64,000 nt of DNA from Melioribacter sp. (GCA_020723965.1 DYHW01000006.1:1-64000); one strand, 5' to 3'. Counted from the first letter of the stretch, positions 9,216 to 19,598 are shown. Notes: a model not told the origin generated them from the sequence alone. A program made the numbers and translations.

Positions 9216-9249
9216 ATTCTCAAATTCGATATTGAAATAATTTGAGAAT
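9216..9249. other. Perfect 11-bp inverted repeat after the two-component operon
   Basis: ATTCTCAAATT (9216-9226) and AATTTGAGAAT (9239-9249) flank a 12-base loop, 10 bases after the membrane protein stop. No T-run follows, so it is either a weak terminator/mRNA-end hairpin or an operator. Confidence 0.45.
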
Positions 9250-9344
9250 AATATAAACCAAATTGAAGAGTATATTGTATTTATCTCTGTTTTTGTTCTC
9301 TCCAGTCATAAGAGAAGAAATGAACCGGCTAAAACAAAAAAAAT

Positions 9345-9374
9345 TTTGAATAACCAAAAACAAATTTATATTTG
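9345..9374 (+). promoter_or_regulatory. Bacteroidota-type promoter (TTTG-N18-TATATTTG)
   Basis: TTTG at 9345-9348 and TATATTTG at 9367-9374, 18 bases apart, match the known Bacteroidota housekeeping consensus (TTTG / TAnnTTTG). They lie about 125 bases before the start of the large propeller gene, which has a clear GGAG ribosome site. Confidence 0.55.
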
Positions 9375-9498
9375 CGTTTGAAAAGAGCGCAGGTGAAACA
9401 TAATTGCCGACATGATCAAATCTATAGTTGCCCCCATTTTCTATAATGTAACAGCAATTAACTTATATATCTTTTAAAAAATAAAAACAGGAGAGCTT

Positions 9499-12400
9499 AT
9501 GAAACGAGCACCTCTCATATTACTTCTTCTCTTAATTCCCTTTTTCGTCATATACGCACAGAAGAAAGACGATACAAAGGAAGAAAAAAAAGAAAAAGAT
9601 AAACTAACAAGCAGCACATTTAGCGGATTAAAATTCCGCAGCATCGGGCCGGCTTTTACATCAGGACGTATCTCCGATTTTGCCGTTAATCCCAATAATC
9701 ACAGCGAGTATTACGTTGCTACTTCAAGCGGGCATTTATGGAAAACAACAAACTCGGGCACTACATGGCGCGCCATAGCAGACACTCTTCCATATTCGCT
9801 TGGAGTTGTAGTTTTAGATCCTAATAATCCGCACACTGTGTGGGTTGGAACAGGCGAGAACAATCATCAACGCGCGCTTGGCTACGGAAATGGAGTTTAT
9901 AAATCAACTGATGGAGGGGAAACCTGGAAATTTATGGGATTAAAAGATTCACGCCAGATTGGAGGTATAGTAGTTGACCCTCGTAACTCTAATACTGTTT
10001 ATGTTGCGGCAGAAGGTTCTGTTTGGGGACCAGGCGGAGAGCGGGGTCTATACAAAACAACCGACGGTGGTAAAACATGGAATAAAGTTTTAAACATCAG
10101 CGAGAACACAGGCGTAAATAATATAGTTATGGAACCGCGAGATTCTAATGTTCTTTATGCAACATCAGAACAGAGGCGCAGGCATATCTTTACAAAAATA
10201 GGCGGAGGTCCTGAATCTGCTGTTTATAAATCTACTGATGCCGGCGCAACTTGGGAAAAAATTATGAACGGGTTGCCAAAAGTTGATATTGGCGGAATGG
10301 GAATCGCAATATCTCCTGTAAACCCGGATGTTATTTACATTATTATGCAGGCAGCAGAAAATGGAAGCGGATTTTATCGTTCAACAAACCGTGGCGCTTC
10401 TTGGGAAAAGATGAGCGACCATCATGAATCCGGACAATACTACAACGAAATTTTTTGCGATCCTGTGGATGTTGATAAAGTTTATTCGGTTGAAACCGTT
10501 TCTCACTTTACCGAAGATGCAGGAAAAACATGGAAACCTTTAAGTCTTACAGATCGACATGTTGATGACCATGCAATGTGGATAGACCCGACAGATCCGA
10601 AACATTTTATTATTGGCGGAGATGGCGGCATTTATGAATCGTTCGACGGCGGGAAAAATTATCTCTTCAAATGCAACTTACCAATTACTCAATTTTATCG
10701 AGTTAATGTTGATAACGATTATCCTTTCTATAATGTTTACGGCGGAACACAAGACAATAATAGTTTCGGCGGACCGTCTCGAACATTAAAAGCAGATGGT
10801 ATTGTGAATGACGATTGGTACGTTACCAACGGCGGCGATGGATTCTGGACTGCGATTGATCCTACCAATCCCGATATTGTTTATGCTGAATCTCAATACG
10901 GCGGAATGGTGCGTTTCGACCGCAAGAGCGGCGAAGTAATTGATATTCGTCCCGAACCTGGAAAAGGAGAAAAAACTTACAAGTGGTATTGGGATACACC
11001 TCTCTTCATAAGTCCCCATAAACCAACCCGTTTATACACCGCTGCAGAAAGAGTTTTTAGAAGTGAGGACCGCGGAGATACTTGGCAGGTCATTAGCGAC
11101 GACCTTTCTACAAAAACAGACCGAAATTCTTTTCCCGTTATGGGCAAATATTGGAGTGTTGATGCTATAGCAAAGGATGTTAGCACTTCATTGTTCGGTT
11201 TGATCGTTTCTCTTGTTGAATCTCCTAAAAAAGAAAATCTGCTCTTTGCCGGTACTGATGACGGGTTAATTCAAGTTAGTGAAGATGCAAAAACGTGGCG
11301 CAAGATCGAAGATTTCCCAGGCGTTCCAAAATTTACGCTTGTAAGCGATATATGCGCTTCTCGTTTTGATGAAAATGTTGTTTATACTTCATTTAACAAT
11401 CATAAGCGGGATGATTTTAAACCATATTTACTAAAAAGCAGCGATAAAGGTAAAACTTGGAAATCTATTGCAAACAATTTACCTGCTGACGGCGCAGTTA
11501 ATACAATTGTAGAAGACCCCGTTAATTCAAATCTTTTATTTGTTGGGACCGAGTGGGGAATATATTTCAGCGCTGATGGGGGAGAAAAATGGATCCAGCT
11601 CAAATCGGGTATTCCTAACATCAAAGCGCCAGATATAACAATTCAAGAAAGAGAAAAAGATTTAGTTGTTGCAACATTTGGCCGCGGTTTCTATATACTG
11701 GATGATTATTCTTCACTCCGCGATATAAATAAACAACTGCTCGAAAAGGATGCGCACATTTTCCCCGTCAGAGATGCTCCTATGTATATTCAAAAAACGG
11801 GAAGATATGGACAAGGCGCAACATACTTTAGAGCGCCTAATCCGGATTTTGGGGCTATCATAACCTACTACGTAAAGGATGTACCAAAAACACTCAAAGC
11901 GGCACGCAAAGAAAAAGAGAAAGCTCTCTTCAAAGACGGTAAACCAATTCCGCAGCCAGGCATAGAAGAGTTGCGTGCAGAAGAAACTGAAAAAGCGCCC
12001 TATTTAATATTTTCAATTTTAGATGAACTAGAAAATGTTGTAAAAAAAATTACTAAACCGGCAAGCGCCGGAGTTAACCGTGTTGTTTGGGATTTAAGAT
12101 ATGAAAGCACTCAACCAGTAACTGTTAGAGATGAGAGAGCAGGCGGGCCCGGAAGACAGAGCAGCGGAATGCTAGTAATGCCTGGCAAATATAAAGTTGC
12201 AATGTCTATTGTTGTTCGCGGCGAAGAAAAACAAATTTCGTCTCCCGTTGAATTCAATGTCAAAGTTCTTGAAAACACAACTCTGCCGGCAGCAGACCGC
12301 GCTGAATATGTTGCATTCCACAAGAAAGCAGCAGAACTTGCGCGCACTGTCTGGGGCGCTCAAAGATTTACTGATGAATTACAAAAAAGAGTTGAAACAA

Positions 12401-12774
12401 TAAAACAAACATTGAATAACACTCCTTCTGCAACATTTGATCTGATAAAAAGAACCGATGCCGTCTCGAAAGAGCTTGATGATATTAAATTTACATTTAG
12501 CGGTCCGCCTGCAAAAGCAAGCGCAGAAGAAACTCCTCCTTCTCCGGTTTCTTTAAACAGTAGATTAAGCACAATGATCTATAACCAAATTCGTTCTACT
12601 TCTAATGTAACCAAAAATCAAATAGTTGCTTACGAGACATTGTTTGAAGAAATTCAGCCGGCGTTAGAAAAGCTGAAGAAGATTGTAGACGTTGATTTGA
12701 AAGCAATCGAAAATGAAATGGAAAAGATAAAAGCGCCTTGGACACCTGGAAGAATGCCGGAATTGAAAAAATAG
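9499..12774 (+). CDS. Secreted Asp-box (BNR/sortilin-like) propeller protein, 1091 aa
   Basis: Signal peptide at residues 1-20 (MKRAPLILLLLLIPFFVIYA, cleavage before Q). Then two beta-propeller-like halves with many Asp-box turns of the S/T-x-D-x-G-x-T-W type: STDGGETW, TTDGGKTW, STDAGATW, STNRGASW, RSEDRGDTW, SSDKGKTW, SADGGEKW. The overall layout matches the VPS10/sortilin-like, often mislabelled glycosyl hydrolase, family widespread in Bacteroidota. The C-terminal 330 residues hold an Ig-like part (N-R-V-V-W-D-L-R-Y) and a helical tail. No T9SS sorting domain is seen, so it is probably periplasmic or outer-membrane associated. GGAG site 6 bases before ATG. Substrate and enzymatic activity are unknown. 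Confidence 0.85.
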   Translation: MKRAPLILLLLLIPFFVIYAQKKDDTKEEKKEKDKLTSSTFSGLKFRSIGPAFTSGRISDFAVNPNNHSEYYVATSSGHLWKTTNSGTTWRAIADTLPYSLGVVVLDPNNPHTVWVGTGENNHQRALGYGNGVYKSTDGGETWKFMGLKDSRQIGGIVVDPRNSNTVYVAAEGSVWGPGGERGLYKTTDGGKTWNKVLNISENTGVNNIVMEPRDSNVLYATSEQRRRHIFTKIGGGPESAVYKSTDAGATWEKIMNGLPKVDIGGMGIAISPVNPDVIYIIMQAAENGSGFYRSTNRGASWEKMSDHHESGQYYNEIFCDPVDVDKVYSVETVSHFTEDAGKTWKPLSLTDRHVDDHAMWIDPTDPKHFIIGGDGGIYESFDGGKNYLFKCNLPITQFYRVNVDNDYPFYNVYGGTQDNNSFGGPSRTLKADGIVNDDWYVTNGGDGFWTAIDPTNPDIVYAESQYGGMVRFDRKSGEVIDIRPEPGKGEKTYKWYWDTPLFISPHKPTRLYTAAERVFRSEDRGDTWQVISDDLSTKTDRNSFPVMGKYWSVDAIAKDVSTSLFGLIVSLVESPKKENLLFAGTDDGLIQVSEDAKTWRKIEDFPGVPKFTLVSDICASRFDENVVYTSFNNHKRDDFKPYLLKSSDKGKTWKSIANNLPADGAVNTIVEDPVNSNLLFVGTEWGIYFSADGGEKWIQLKSGIPNIKAPDITIQEREKDLVVATFGRGFYILDDYSSLRDINKQLLEKDAHIFPVRDAPMYIQKTGRYGQGATYFRAPNPDFGAIITYYVKDVPKTLKAARKEKEKALFKDGKPIPQPGIEELRAEETEKAPYLIFSILDELENVVKKITKPASAGVNRVVWDLRYESTQPVTVRDERAGGPGRQSSGMLVMPGKYKVAMSIVVRGEEKQISSPVEFNVKVLENTTLPAADRAEYVAFHKKAAELARTVWGAQRFTDELQKRVETIKQTLNNTPSATFDLIKRTDAVSKELDDIKFTFSGPPAKASAEETPPSPVSLNSRLSTMIYNQIRSTSNVTKNQIVAYETLFEEIQPALEKLKKIVDVDLKAIENEMEKIKAPWTPGRMPELKK

Positions 12775-12814
12775 AAACCGTAAATGATCTTGTGTAAAAA
12801 GTGATGAAAAAAAG

Positions 12815-12871
12815 AATAAGAAGCTATGCTAAGTCCATATTTTAAGCGGTAACGAAGCTTAGCTTCTTATT
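12815..12871. terminator. Hairpin between convergent genes, likely bidirectional terminator
   Basis: AATAAGAAGCTA (12815-12826) and TAGCTTCTTATT (12860-12871) form a perfect 12-bp stem with a 33-base loop, between the propeller gene and prfA, which face each other. Confidence 0.55.
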
Positions 12872-12896
12872 GTTTCCCTGCAAGTAAGAAAAAAAA

Positions 12897-13967
12897 TCAG
12901 TTGGCTTGAAGTTTCTCTGCTCTATCGGCAAGTTTTAATTTCTCAACCAGCTCGTTCAAATTGCCTTGAATAATTTCAGAAAGATTGTAAAGTGTAAGAC
13001 CAATTCTGTGGTCTGTAACTCTATTCTGAGGAAAGTTATAAGTTCTGATTTTATCGCTGCGGTCGCCACGCTTAACCATCAATTTTCTCTGCGCGGCAAT
13101 TTCACTGTTTTGTTCATTCAACTTTCTGTCGTACAAACGCGCTTTCAAAACCTTCATAGCTTTCTGTCGGTTCTTCAGTTGCGATCTTTCGTCCTGGCAC
13201 TGAACAACAAGACCCGTTGGAATATGAGTTATACGGATAGCTGTTTCAACTTTGTTAACGTTTTGACCGCCGGCACCGCCACTTCTGTAAACATCAATTC
13301 TCAAATCGCCTGGGTCAATATTTATTTCAACGTCTTCAGCTTCGGGAAGAACAACAACCGAAGCCGCAGAGGTATGCACTCTTCCGCTTCCTTCAGTAGC
13401 CGGCACACGCTGAACGCGATGGACGCCGCTCTCAAATTTTAGATCGCCAAAAACATTTTCGCCGATTAAACTAAAAACAATTTCCTTGATTCCGCCAAGT
13501 CCCGTATCGCTCAGATCAATAATTTCTTGTTTCCAACCGCGCATCTCGGCATAACGAGAATACATTCTGTAAAGGTCTGCGGCAAATAATCCGGCTTCAT
13601 CGCCCCCGGTACCGGCGCGTATTTCCATTATTACGTTTTTATCGTCATCAGGGTCTATCGGAACAAGAAGAATTTTTATTTTCTCTTCGACCGCAGCTAA
13701 TTGTTCTTTTAGTTCTTTTAATTCTTTCTCGGCAATTTCGGATAATTCTTCATCATCGGCTGAATCAATTATTTCCTGGTTGCCCGCAATATTTTTGTAT
13801 ATATAATCGTATTGATTAAACGCCTCAACCAGTTGGATTAGTTCTCTTCTTTCTTTGCCGAGTGTAACATATTTTGCTTGGTCTGAAATAATGTTTGGGT
13901 CGGAAAGCTGTTCTTCAATCTTATCAAATTTTTCTTTGATCGATTTTAATTTGGTGTAAAACTCCAT
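12897..13967 (-). CDS. prfA: Peptide chain release factor 1
   Basis: Reads UAA and UAG stop codons and triggers peptide release. The PAT tripeptide in [18 protein letters not shown] identifies RF1 rather than RF2 (which has SPF). The catalytic loop is [19 protein letters not shown] with GGQ. 356 aa, full length, with the N-terminal coiled region (residues 1-100). It is transcribed separately from the glycosyltransferase (90-base gap upstream). A downstream hairpin ends the transcript. Confidence 0.97.
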   Translation of the reverse strand: MEFYTKLKSIKEKFDKIEEQLSDPNIISDQAKYVTLGKERRELIQLVEAFNQYDYIYKNIAGNQEIIDSADDEELSEIAEKELKELKEQLAAVEEKIKILLVPIDPDDDKNVIMEIRAGTGGDEAGLFAADLYRMYSRYAEMRGWKQEIIDLSDTGLGGIKEIVFSLIGENVFGDLKFESGVHRVQRVPATEGSGRVHTSAASVVVLPEAEDVEINIDPGDLRIDVYRSGGAGGQNVNKVETAIRITHIPTGLVVQCQDERSQLKNRQKAMKVLKARLYDRKLNEQNSEIAAQRKLMVKRGDRSDKIRTYNFPQNRVTDHRIGLTLYNLSEIIQGNLNELVEKLKLADRAEKLQAN

Positions 13968-14057
13968 GTATCCTCTAAAAAATCCGCCGAAATATAATCA
14001 AGATTGGAATGACTTTCTAAGAGAGACAACTGAGCAACGCAAAAAAGGGGCAAAGTT

Positions 14058-15392
14058 TTAAGCGAGTTTTCGCAAAAGATTCAGATATTCCACTTGAATT
14101 TCGATAGCGGGAATATCTTCATTATTTTTTCTATGCAGTTCACAATTAAAATTTTTTAGCATTTCATCTAAAGCATGAAAAGTGCTGGTAAGCGGAAATC
14201 CGGAATCTCTTAAGTAATGGATTAGTTTAAGCGTGCGGAAACCATCGAACCATATTTTTTTCTGTTTATAAATTTGCTCTTCGGATTTTGAGTTGTTCAA
14301 TATTTTGTTCCAGCTTTCCACAAATGAATTGTGAAGCAAAAAATTTTTTAGAGCGCTATGAATTGATCCGGAGCGTATTAAATAATCATTCCCGTCTAAT
14401 ATCTCTTTCGAATGAAACAACTCTATCCATTCTTTCAACACAGTGAAAGATTTTGGTGCGTAAAGAAGGTACTCATTGTGCGTTTCAGCCAGATATCTAT
14501 TCATTCGCTGCCCGGTGCCAAACGGAACACGCCATGAGATGCGGCTTGCAGGATAAACTTTTGTAGAATCGATCTTTTCAATAGCTGCGGCTTTAGCCAG
14601 TTTCTCCATAAAATAAAAATCTTCTGCGGCTTTCTTCTTATTCATTCCTCCAATTTTTAGATAACTTTCTGCGTCGCAAACAATAGTGGAACCAATTGTA
14701 GGAAACGCATACGGCGAACCTGCATATTTTAAGCCCAACACGTAATACCGCAAAAAAATTTCATAAACTATAATTGCAAGTTTTTCTTTCCCGCTTTCAG
14801 GAAGTTTATGTTCATATTGAACATATGCGGCAGAAAGATTTTTTTTGTTGAATATTTCTATGATCGATGAGATGTAATTCGGCTCAACAGTGCAGTCGGC
14901 GTCCAAACAGATAATAATTTTTTTTGCAGCAGACTTACTGTCGAACAGTGATAGAGAGAGGTCCATCCCTATTTTACGCGCAAGACCAACGCCGCCATCT
15001 TTCTCAGGCAATTCATTTCCATAGCTCGCTGCATCAACAAAACCGACATTAAATTTTTTATTAACTATTCTTTTTGAAAGTTCTTCTTCTTGATTTTCTA
15101 AAATATCCCTCAAAAAGAGGAGCGAGCGCGCATTATTGCTCTTAACTTCTACAGATGCGCTTTTCGTATTATTAACAACGAACAAAATGAGCGTTCCGCT
15201 AAAATAGGCATGATCATTTTCAAGCAAAGAGTTCAACAAAGAGCGGATGTTCTCATATTCTTGAATTGCCGGAACAACAATGATGTTGTTGTAACTTCTT
15301 TCGGAAGGAATCTCGGCGTGCCAGCAGCTTGAACCACACTTGTGTAAATAATCTGATATTAACAATGTAAGATCTGCCGTAAGCGTATTCAT
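14058..15392 (-). CDS. Family 2 glycosyltransferase
   Basis: 444 aa, cytosolic, no transmembrane helices. GT-A fold features: an N-terminal VVPAIQEYENIRSLLNSLLEND (nucleotide-sugar side), the DxD-like metal motif in IICLDADCTVEPNYIS, and a later G-G-M-N-K-K-K-A-A-E-D-F-Y-F segment matching the ED acceptor region of GT2 enzymes. The C-terminal 120 residues are helical and unusual. The start codon overlaps the miaA stop by 4 bases, so it is translated with miaA, although the two functions have no obvious link. Donor and acceptor are unknown. Confidence 0.8.
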   Translation of the reverse strand: MNTLTADLTLLISDYLHKCGSSCWHAEIPSERSYNNIIVVPAIQEYENIRSLLNSLLENDHAYFSGTLILFVVNNTKSASVEVKSNNARSLLFLRDILENQEEELSKRIVNKKFNVGFVDAASYGNELPEKDGGVGLARKIGMDLSLSLFDSKSAAKKIIICLDADCTVEPNYISSIIEIFNKKNLSAAYVQYEHKLPESGKEKLAIIVYEIFLRYYVLGLKYAGSPYAFPTIGSTIVCDAESYLKIGGMNKKKAAEDFYFMEKLAKAAAIEKIDSTKVYPASRISWRVPFGTGQRMNRYLAETHNEYLLYAPKSFTVLKEWIELFHSKEILDGNDYLIRSGSIHSALKNFLLHNSFVESWNKILNNSKSEEQIYKQKKIWFDGFRTLKLIHYLRDSGFPLTSTFHALDEMLKNFNCELHRKNNEDIPAIEIQVEYLNLLRKLA

Positions 15393-16306
15393 TTATTGGT
15401 GAAATAATTTTGAAAGATAATTTGTTCTGCTTGTTTAAAGTTTGCTCCTTCTATCCAATGAATAAAAATTCCTTCGCGCTCTATTTTCCGAAACCATGTC
15501 ATTTGTCGTTTTGCAAAAAGATTTATAGCGCTATTAAGTTTTTGGAACATGTCATTATAATTCAATTCCCCTTTCAAATACTTGCCTGCATATTTGTATT
15601 CAAGTCCAAACAATTCCAACCGCTCAAAAGAGATTCCTTCATCAACCAGGTGTTTAACTTCTTCTATCATTCCGTTTTTTAACCGCTGCTTCAATCGCGC
15701 AGTAATTCTTTTTTTTATCTCTTCCCTTTCCAGCTTAACGCCGATTATTAAAGGAACGATCTCTATTTTTTCTACATCATCTATATGGGTTTCGGATTCC
15801 GCAATTATTATTGCGCGTATGATTCGTTCTTTTATAAGCAGGTCTGTTGTATTATGCAGAGACGGACTCAGATTTTTTAAGGTCGAGGTCAACTGCCCAA
15901 TTGTAGAATTGTTCAATTCAGAAAAACGTGCACTGTCAAACTCAACTGGATTCATGTTATAACCTTTCAAAATGGAATGAAGATACAATCCCGTTCCGCC
16001 AACAAGAAAAGGAATTTTCTTACGCGAAGAAATTTCATTAAAAGCTTGATAGAATTTTTTATTGAAGAGAAAGAGATTAAACTCGTCTTCCGGCTCAATC
16101 ACATCAACCAAATGAAAAGGAACAGTTTTTCCATTAATAATATAATCGCTTAAATCTTTACCTGTCCCGATGTCCATTCCTTTATAAACCTGGCGCGAAT
16201 CGGCTGAAATAATTTCTCCGTTAAAGCGGTCTGCCAGCCGCGCGGCAAGTTTTGTTTTACCTACAGCAGTTGGGCCCAAAATTGTAATTAGATTATAATT
16301 CATCAA
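15389..16306 (-). CDS. miaA: tRNA dimethylallyltransferase
   Basis: Adds a dimethylallyl group to N6 of A37 in tRNAs that read U-starting codons. Visible: P-loop GPTAVGKT (residues about 10-17), ISADSRQVYKGMDIGTGKD (substrate/DMAPP region), FLVGGTGLYLHSI, and the C-terminal RQMTWFRK segment (near 270). 305 aa is the normal length. It heads a two-gene operon with the glycosyltransferase downstream. Confidence 0.96.
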   Translation of the reverse strand: MMNYNLITILGPTAVGKTKLAARLADRFNGEIISADSRQVYKGMDIGTGKDLSDYIINGKTVPFHLVDVIEPEDEFNLFLFNKKFYQAFNEISSRKKIPFLVGGTGLYLHSILKGYNMNPVEFDSARFSELNNSTIGQLTSTLKNLSPSLHNTTDLLIKERIIRAIIIAESETHIDDVEKIEIVPLIIGVKLEREEIKKRITARLKQRLKNGMIEEVKHLVDEGISFERLELFGLEYKYAGKYLKGELNYNDMFQKLNSAINLFAKRQMTWFRKIEREGIFIHWIEGANFKQAEQIIFQNYFTNK

Positions 16307-16525
16307 AGGACTTTAGTTATTTATTGTAAAGTTCGAAAATCTTCTTCACAAATTACAAATAACTATCTTCTATTTTTACGCGGGCATTTTTAACGTGTAA
16401 TAAAAAGCAGATAAATAGAGGAAGAAAAGCAATTGCCCATAGTGAACAGCAGAATGAAAAATTTGATTAACCCACACAACGGCTTTTCTATATCGGAAAT
16501 GAAGAATTTATAAAACCGCCTTCAA

Positions 16526-18928
16526 TTATGATACAGCTATAGGCAGAGAAATTATAAATGTTGCACCGCTTCCGAGAACGCTTTCAACGTCTATTGTTCC
16601 ATTAAGAGCTTCAACAACTTTCTTTGTGATAGAAAGACCTAGTCCGGTCCCCTCTTTTTTGCCGTGCGTCATAAACGGCTCAAATATCTTATCCTTGAAT
16701 CCTTCGGGGATGCCGAGACCATTATCCTTGAAAATGATTTTTATTTTTTTATTACCACGTCGTGTGGAAATATGAATGTTTCCGCCGTCGGGCATTGCGT
16801 CGCATGCATTTTTAATGATGTGCATATAACACTGGAAAAATTCTTTTACATCAAGTTTGATAGTAACGTCTTTGTCGAACTCGTTAATAACTTTGCAGTG
16901 CCGCGATTCAACAAATGATTCAACGCGCGAGGCATAATCTGTAAGTATATTATTCAGGCTTACGTTCTGAGTTCTAAGGATTGTTTTTCCTTCAGAGTAA
17001 CTTGAAGTCGTCTGAACAATATCTGCAACTTGAACTAACTGATCTAACAGCATTTCTATAACTTGAACCGCATCCGGCGGCAGTTCTTTATTCATCAGAT
17101 GCTCAGCATAACGTTTGCTAACAAGTATTGGTTTCTTAATATCTTGAATAAGAAAATTAGCCATTTTACCAAGCGAATCGATTCTTTCTGTCTGCAAAAG
17201 TTTTTCAACCATTTCTGCATTCTGAATAGCTATTGCCGCGTGAATTGAAAGAGCAGTTAAAAACTCTTCATCGCGCTCGCTGAAAGCTCCTTTTTTGCTG
17301 TTCAATAATTGTAATACGCCAATAATTTCCGCCCGGTTATTTTTGATCGGAAAGCAGAGCATGTTTTTAGTTGTATATCCGCTCGCGCGGTCATAGTCTG
17401 GCTTAAAACGCGGGTCTTTTTGTACGTCTTGTATATTGATCAACTCACCGCTCTTTGCAGCATGACCGGCAAGTCCTTCTCCTATCTTAAGCCGTATCTC
17501 TTTTATTTCGTTTCCCAACACTATTAAAGACCAAAGTTCATTTTTCTCGCGGTCAATCAGATACAAAGTGCCCCGATCTGCATTTGCTAAATCAGTCGCA
17601 ACATCAATAATATTCTGCAAAACTTCGTCAACGCGTATAGTAGAATTAACAAGCTCTGCAGCTTTAATAATCTTTTCGAGTTCGTCTGTTCTCATTTTTA
17701 TCACCCTTCTTTTTTCTGAAGTCAATTGTTCTATGGCTGGTTTATCTATTATTTGTTCCGGCTGAGAGTTGGTTTCTTTTAATGCTTTTATTCGAGCATC
17801 TACTTCGGCATATATCTCTTCACTTTGATAATCTTTAGGCGCTGGTTCATGTGGCGGAGGGGTTTCATCGGGTTCTTTTTCTGAATCTGAAAGAAAAATT
17901 GTTTCGTCTTTATAAAAGAAATCTTCCTTGGGCGGAGCTAATTCAGATGAATTTAATTGAAGCGCTTTATCATGCTCTTCAAAAATCGGTTCGGAAATAT
18001 TTGAAGTTTCTGTTTGCGATTTATCAGATAAAGATAGAGAAGATTCTTCTTCACTTATTTGTTCGGATTCGAATTGCTGCGGTATTTCAAAAGATGTCCG
18101 TTCATTTCCGCTCAAAATTTGGAACAAAGCATCATCCAAATCTTCTTCTGTTTCATTCTCGCTAACTTCCTGGGCGGAAAAATCATCCGGCAATTCAAAT
18201 TCTGATTCTTGTGTTCCGATTTCATTTAAGAAAAAGCTTTCGTCATACTGAGATTCATCTGTATGTGCCGCTTCGGAAGAAGCGGATTGAACAAGTTTAT
18301 CCTGCTGTGCTTCAATTTGTTCGAGCGGTTGAACAAGATTCTCTTCATCGAAACGCGAGGCATCAGAAATAGATTGAAAATATTCTTGAGTTTCAATTTG
18401 ATCGGCTATGTTGATCTCTTCGGTAAAAGTAGCGGCAGCGGGAGATTCGGTTAACAAAGCCTGCGGTAGATCGGTTTCTGCAGTTTTGAATTCATCAAGT
18501 CCGGCTTTGTCTAAAAAAAGCTCTTCATCTATTACAGCTATGGGTTCTTTCATGTTAACAAAGATTTCATCGTCTTGCTCGATCAACAAATCGACCTCTT
18601 CATTCGAGAGAGCTATAAGATATGTATCGGTCAAAGCAACCGCTGTTGATGTGCGGGTTGTTTCTTCAAAATATTCTTCGTGTCCAAAAAAGTCGTTATC
18701 GTTATAAATAAATGATTTGGTTTTGCCGAGTAATTTTTTCTTTAAGATATTGATCTCGCCGCTTATAACAAGATAAATATTATCAGCAATGTCTCTCTCT
18801 CTAAATAAAATTTCTCCTTCTTTGATAGTAATAAGCCGTCCGCGGATATTTCGAAGGTCTATTTTCATTATATCCACGTTTTTGAGTAATTTGTTGCGAC
18901 TCAACACTATGAGTAACTGATTTTCCAT
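16526..18928 (-). CDS. Soluble hybrid-input histidine kinase: cNMP-binding + acidic linker + GAF + ATPase
   Basis: 800 aa without membrane helices. Residues about 20-115 form a cyclic-nucleotide-binding (CAP_ED) barrel (EGEILFRERDIADNIYLVISGEINIL). Residues about 125-390 are a very acidic, low-complexity linker full of E, D, S and Q. A GAF domain follows (about 425-575, NADRGTLYLIDREKNELWSL and GEGLAGHAAKSGELINI parts). Then come a dimerisation helix without a clear H-box and an HATPase domain (about 690-800, NACDAMPDGGNIHIS, DNGLGIPEGFKDKIFEPF, GTGLGLSITKKVVEAL). The helix reads SLGKMANFLIQDIKKP, where a histidine is normally found after the L-x-x-M-A segment, so autophosphorylation may be lost or altered. 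No partner regulator is adjacent. Confidence 0.85.
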   Translation of the reverse strand: MENQLLIVLSRNKLLKNVDIMKIDLRNIRGRLITIKEGEILFRERDIADNIYLVISGEINILKKKLLGKTKSFIYNDNDFFGHEEYFEETTRTSTAVALTDTYLIALSNEEVDLLIEQDDEIFVNMKEPIAVIDEELFLDKAGLDEFKTAETDLPQALLTESPAAATFTEEINIADQIETQEYFQSISDASRFDEENLVQPLEQIEAQQDKLVQSASSEAAHTDESQYDESFFLNEIGTQESEFELPDDFSAQEVSENETEEDLDDALFQILSGNERTSFEIPQQFESEQISEEESSLSLSDKSQTETSNISEPIFEEHDKALQLNSSELAPPKEDFFYKDETIFLSDSEKEPDETPPPHEPAPKDYQSEEIYAEVDARIKALKETNSQPEQIIDKPAIEQLTSEKRRVIKMRTDELEKIIKAAELVNSTIRVDEVLQNIIDVATDLANADRGTLYLIDREKNELWSLIVLGNEIKEIRLKIGEGLAGHAAKSGELINIQDVQKDPRFKPDYDRASGYTTKNMLCFPIKNNRAEIIGVLQLLNSKKGAFSERDEEFLTALSIHAAIAIQNAEMVEKLLQTERIDSLGKMANFLIQDIKKPILVSKRYAEHLMNKELPPDAVQVIEMLLDQLVQVADIVQTTSSYSEGKTILRTQNVSLNNILTDYASRVESFVESRHCKVINEFDKDVTIKLDVKEFFQCYMHIIKNACDAMPDGGNIHISTRRGNKKIKIIFKDNGLGIPEGFKDKIFEPFMTHGKKEGTGLGLSITKKVVEALNGTIDVESVLGSGATFIISLPIAVS

Positions 18929-18956
18929 TTTAGAATACTAAACTTGAGGGACTTTT

Positions 18957-19598
18957 ATGCCAAGCAATAATCACAAACAAGCAATTCAACGCCTTTCTAA
19001 AAATGATAGTGTGCTATCAACAATAATAAAAAAGAATGGCATTATCAATTTATCACAACACAAAAATTATTTCAATGCGCTTTTGCAGGCTATTGTTGGA
19101 CAGCAGCTTTCAATGTATGCCGCTAGAACAATCAACAAACGATTTTTGACTTATTTTAAGAACCGTCCAGAACCCGCATCTATTCTAGAAACAGATGATT
19201 TAAAACTCAGGTCGCTGGGTCTTTCTAACGCTAAAGTGAAATATGTAAAGGATCTTTCTCAAAAAATCTTATCAAAAGAAATTGTATTGAAAAAACTTTC
19301 AAAAAAAACTGACGATGAAATAATTGCCGAGCTGACCAAAGTTAAAGGTATTGGCGAATGGACTGCTCACATGTTTTTGATATTTACTTTAGGAAGAATG
19401 AATGTTCTTCCATATTCCGATCTTGGCATTCGTAAAGCAGTAATGTTAAATTACCATTTGAAAAAAATGCCGGATGAAAAGAAGATCAAATCAATAGCAG
19501 AAAAGAACGGCTGGCATCCTTACTGTTCTATTGTTAGTCTTTATCTCTGGCGAAGTCTCGACAATAATATTAACCGGCGGGATGTCAAAAGAACTTAA
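18957..19598 (+). CDS. DNA-3-methyladenine glycosylase II-like (HhH-GPD) enzyme
   Basis: Base-excision repair glycosylase for alkylated bases. 213 aa, matching the short AlkA type without the N-terminal TBP-like domain. Visible: AIVGQQLSMYAARTI (helix typical of the family, residues about 44-58), the helix-hairpin-helix VKGIGEWTAHMFL and the GPD loop with the catalytic Asp in YSDLGIRKA. A GAGGGA site precedes the ATG. It is divergent from the kinase at 18928 (28-base gap). The ECF sigma gene overlaps its 3' end. Confidence 0.9.
   Translation: MPSNNHKQAIQRLSKNDSVLSTIIKKNGIINLSQHKNYFNALLQAIVGQQLSMYAARTINKRFLTYFKNRPEPASILETDDLKLRSLGLSNAKVKYVKDLSQKILSKEIVLKKLSKKTDDEIIAELTKVKGIGEWTAHMFLIFTLGRMNVLPYSDLGIRKAVMLNYHLKKMPDEKKIKSIAEKNGWHPYCSIVSLYLWRSLDNNINRRDVKRT

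Noticed and set aside
12966..13442. + strand ORF inside prfA
   Set aside because: Shadow of prfA, whose motifs are unambiguous.
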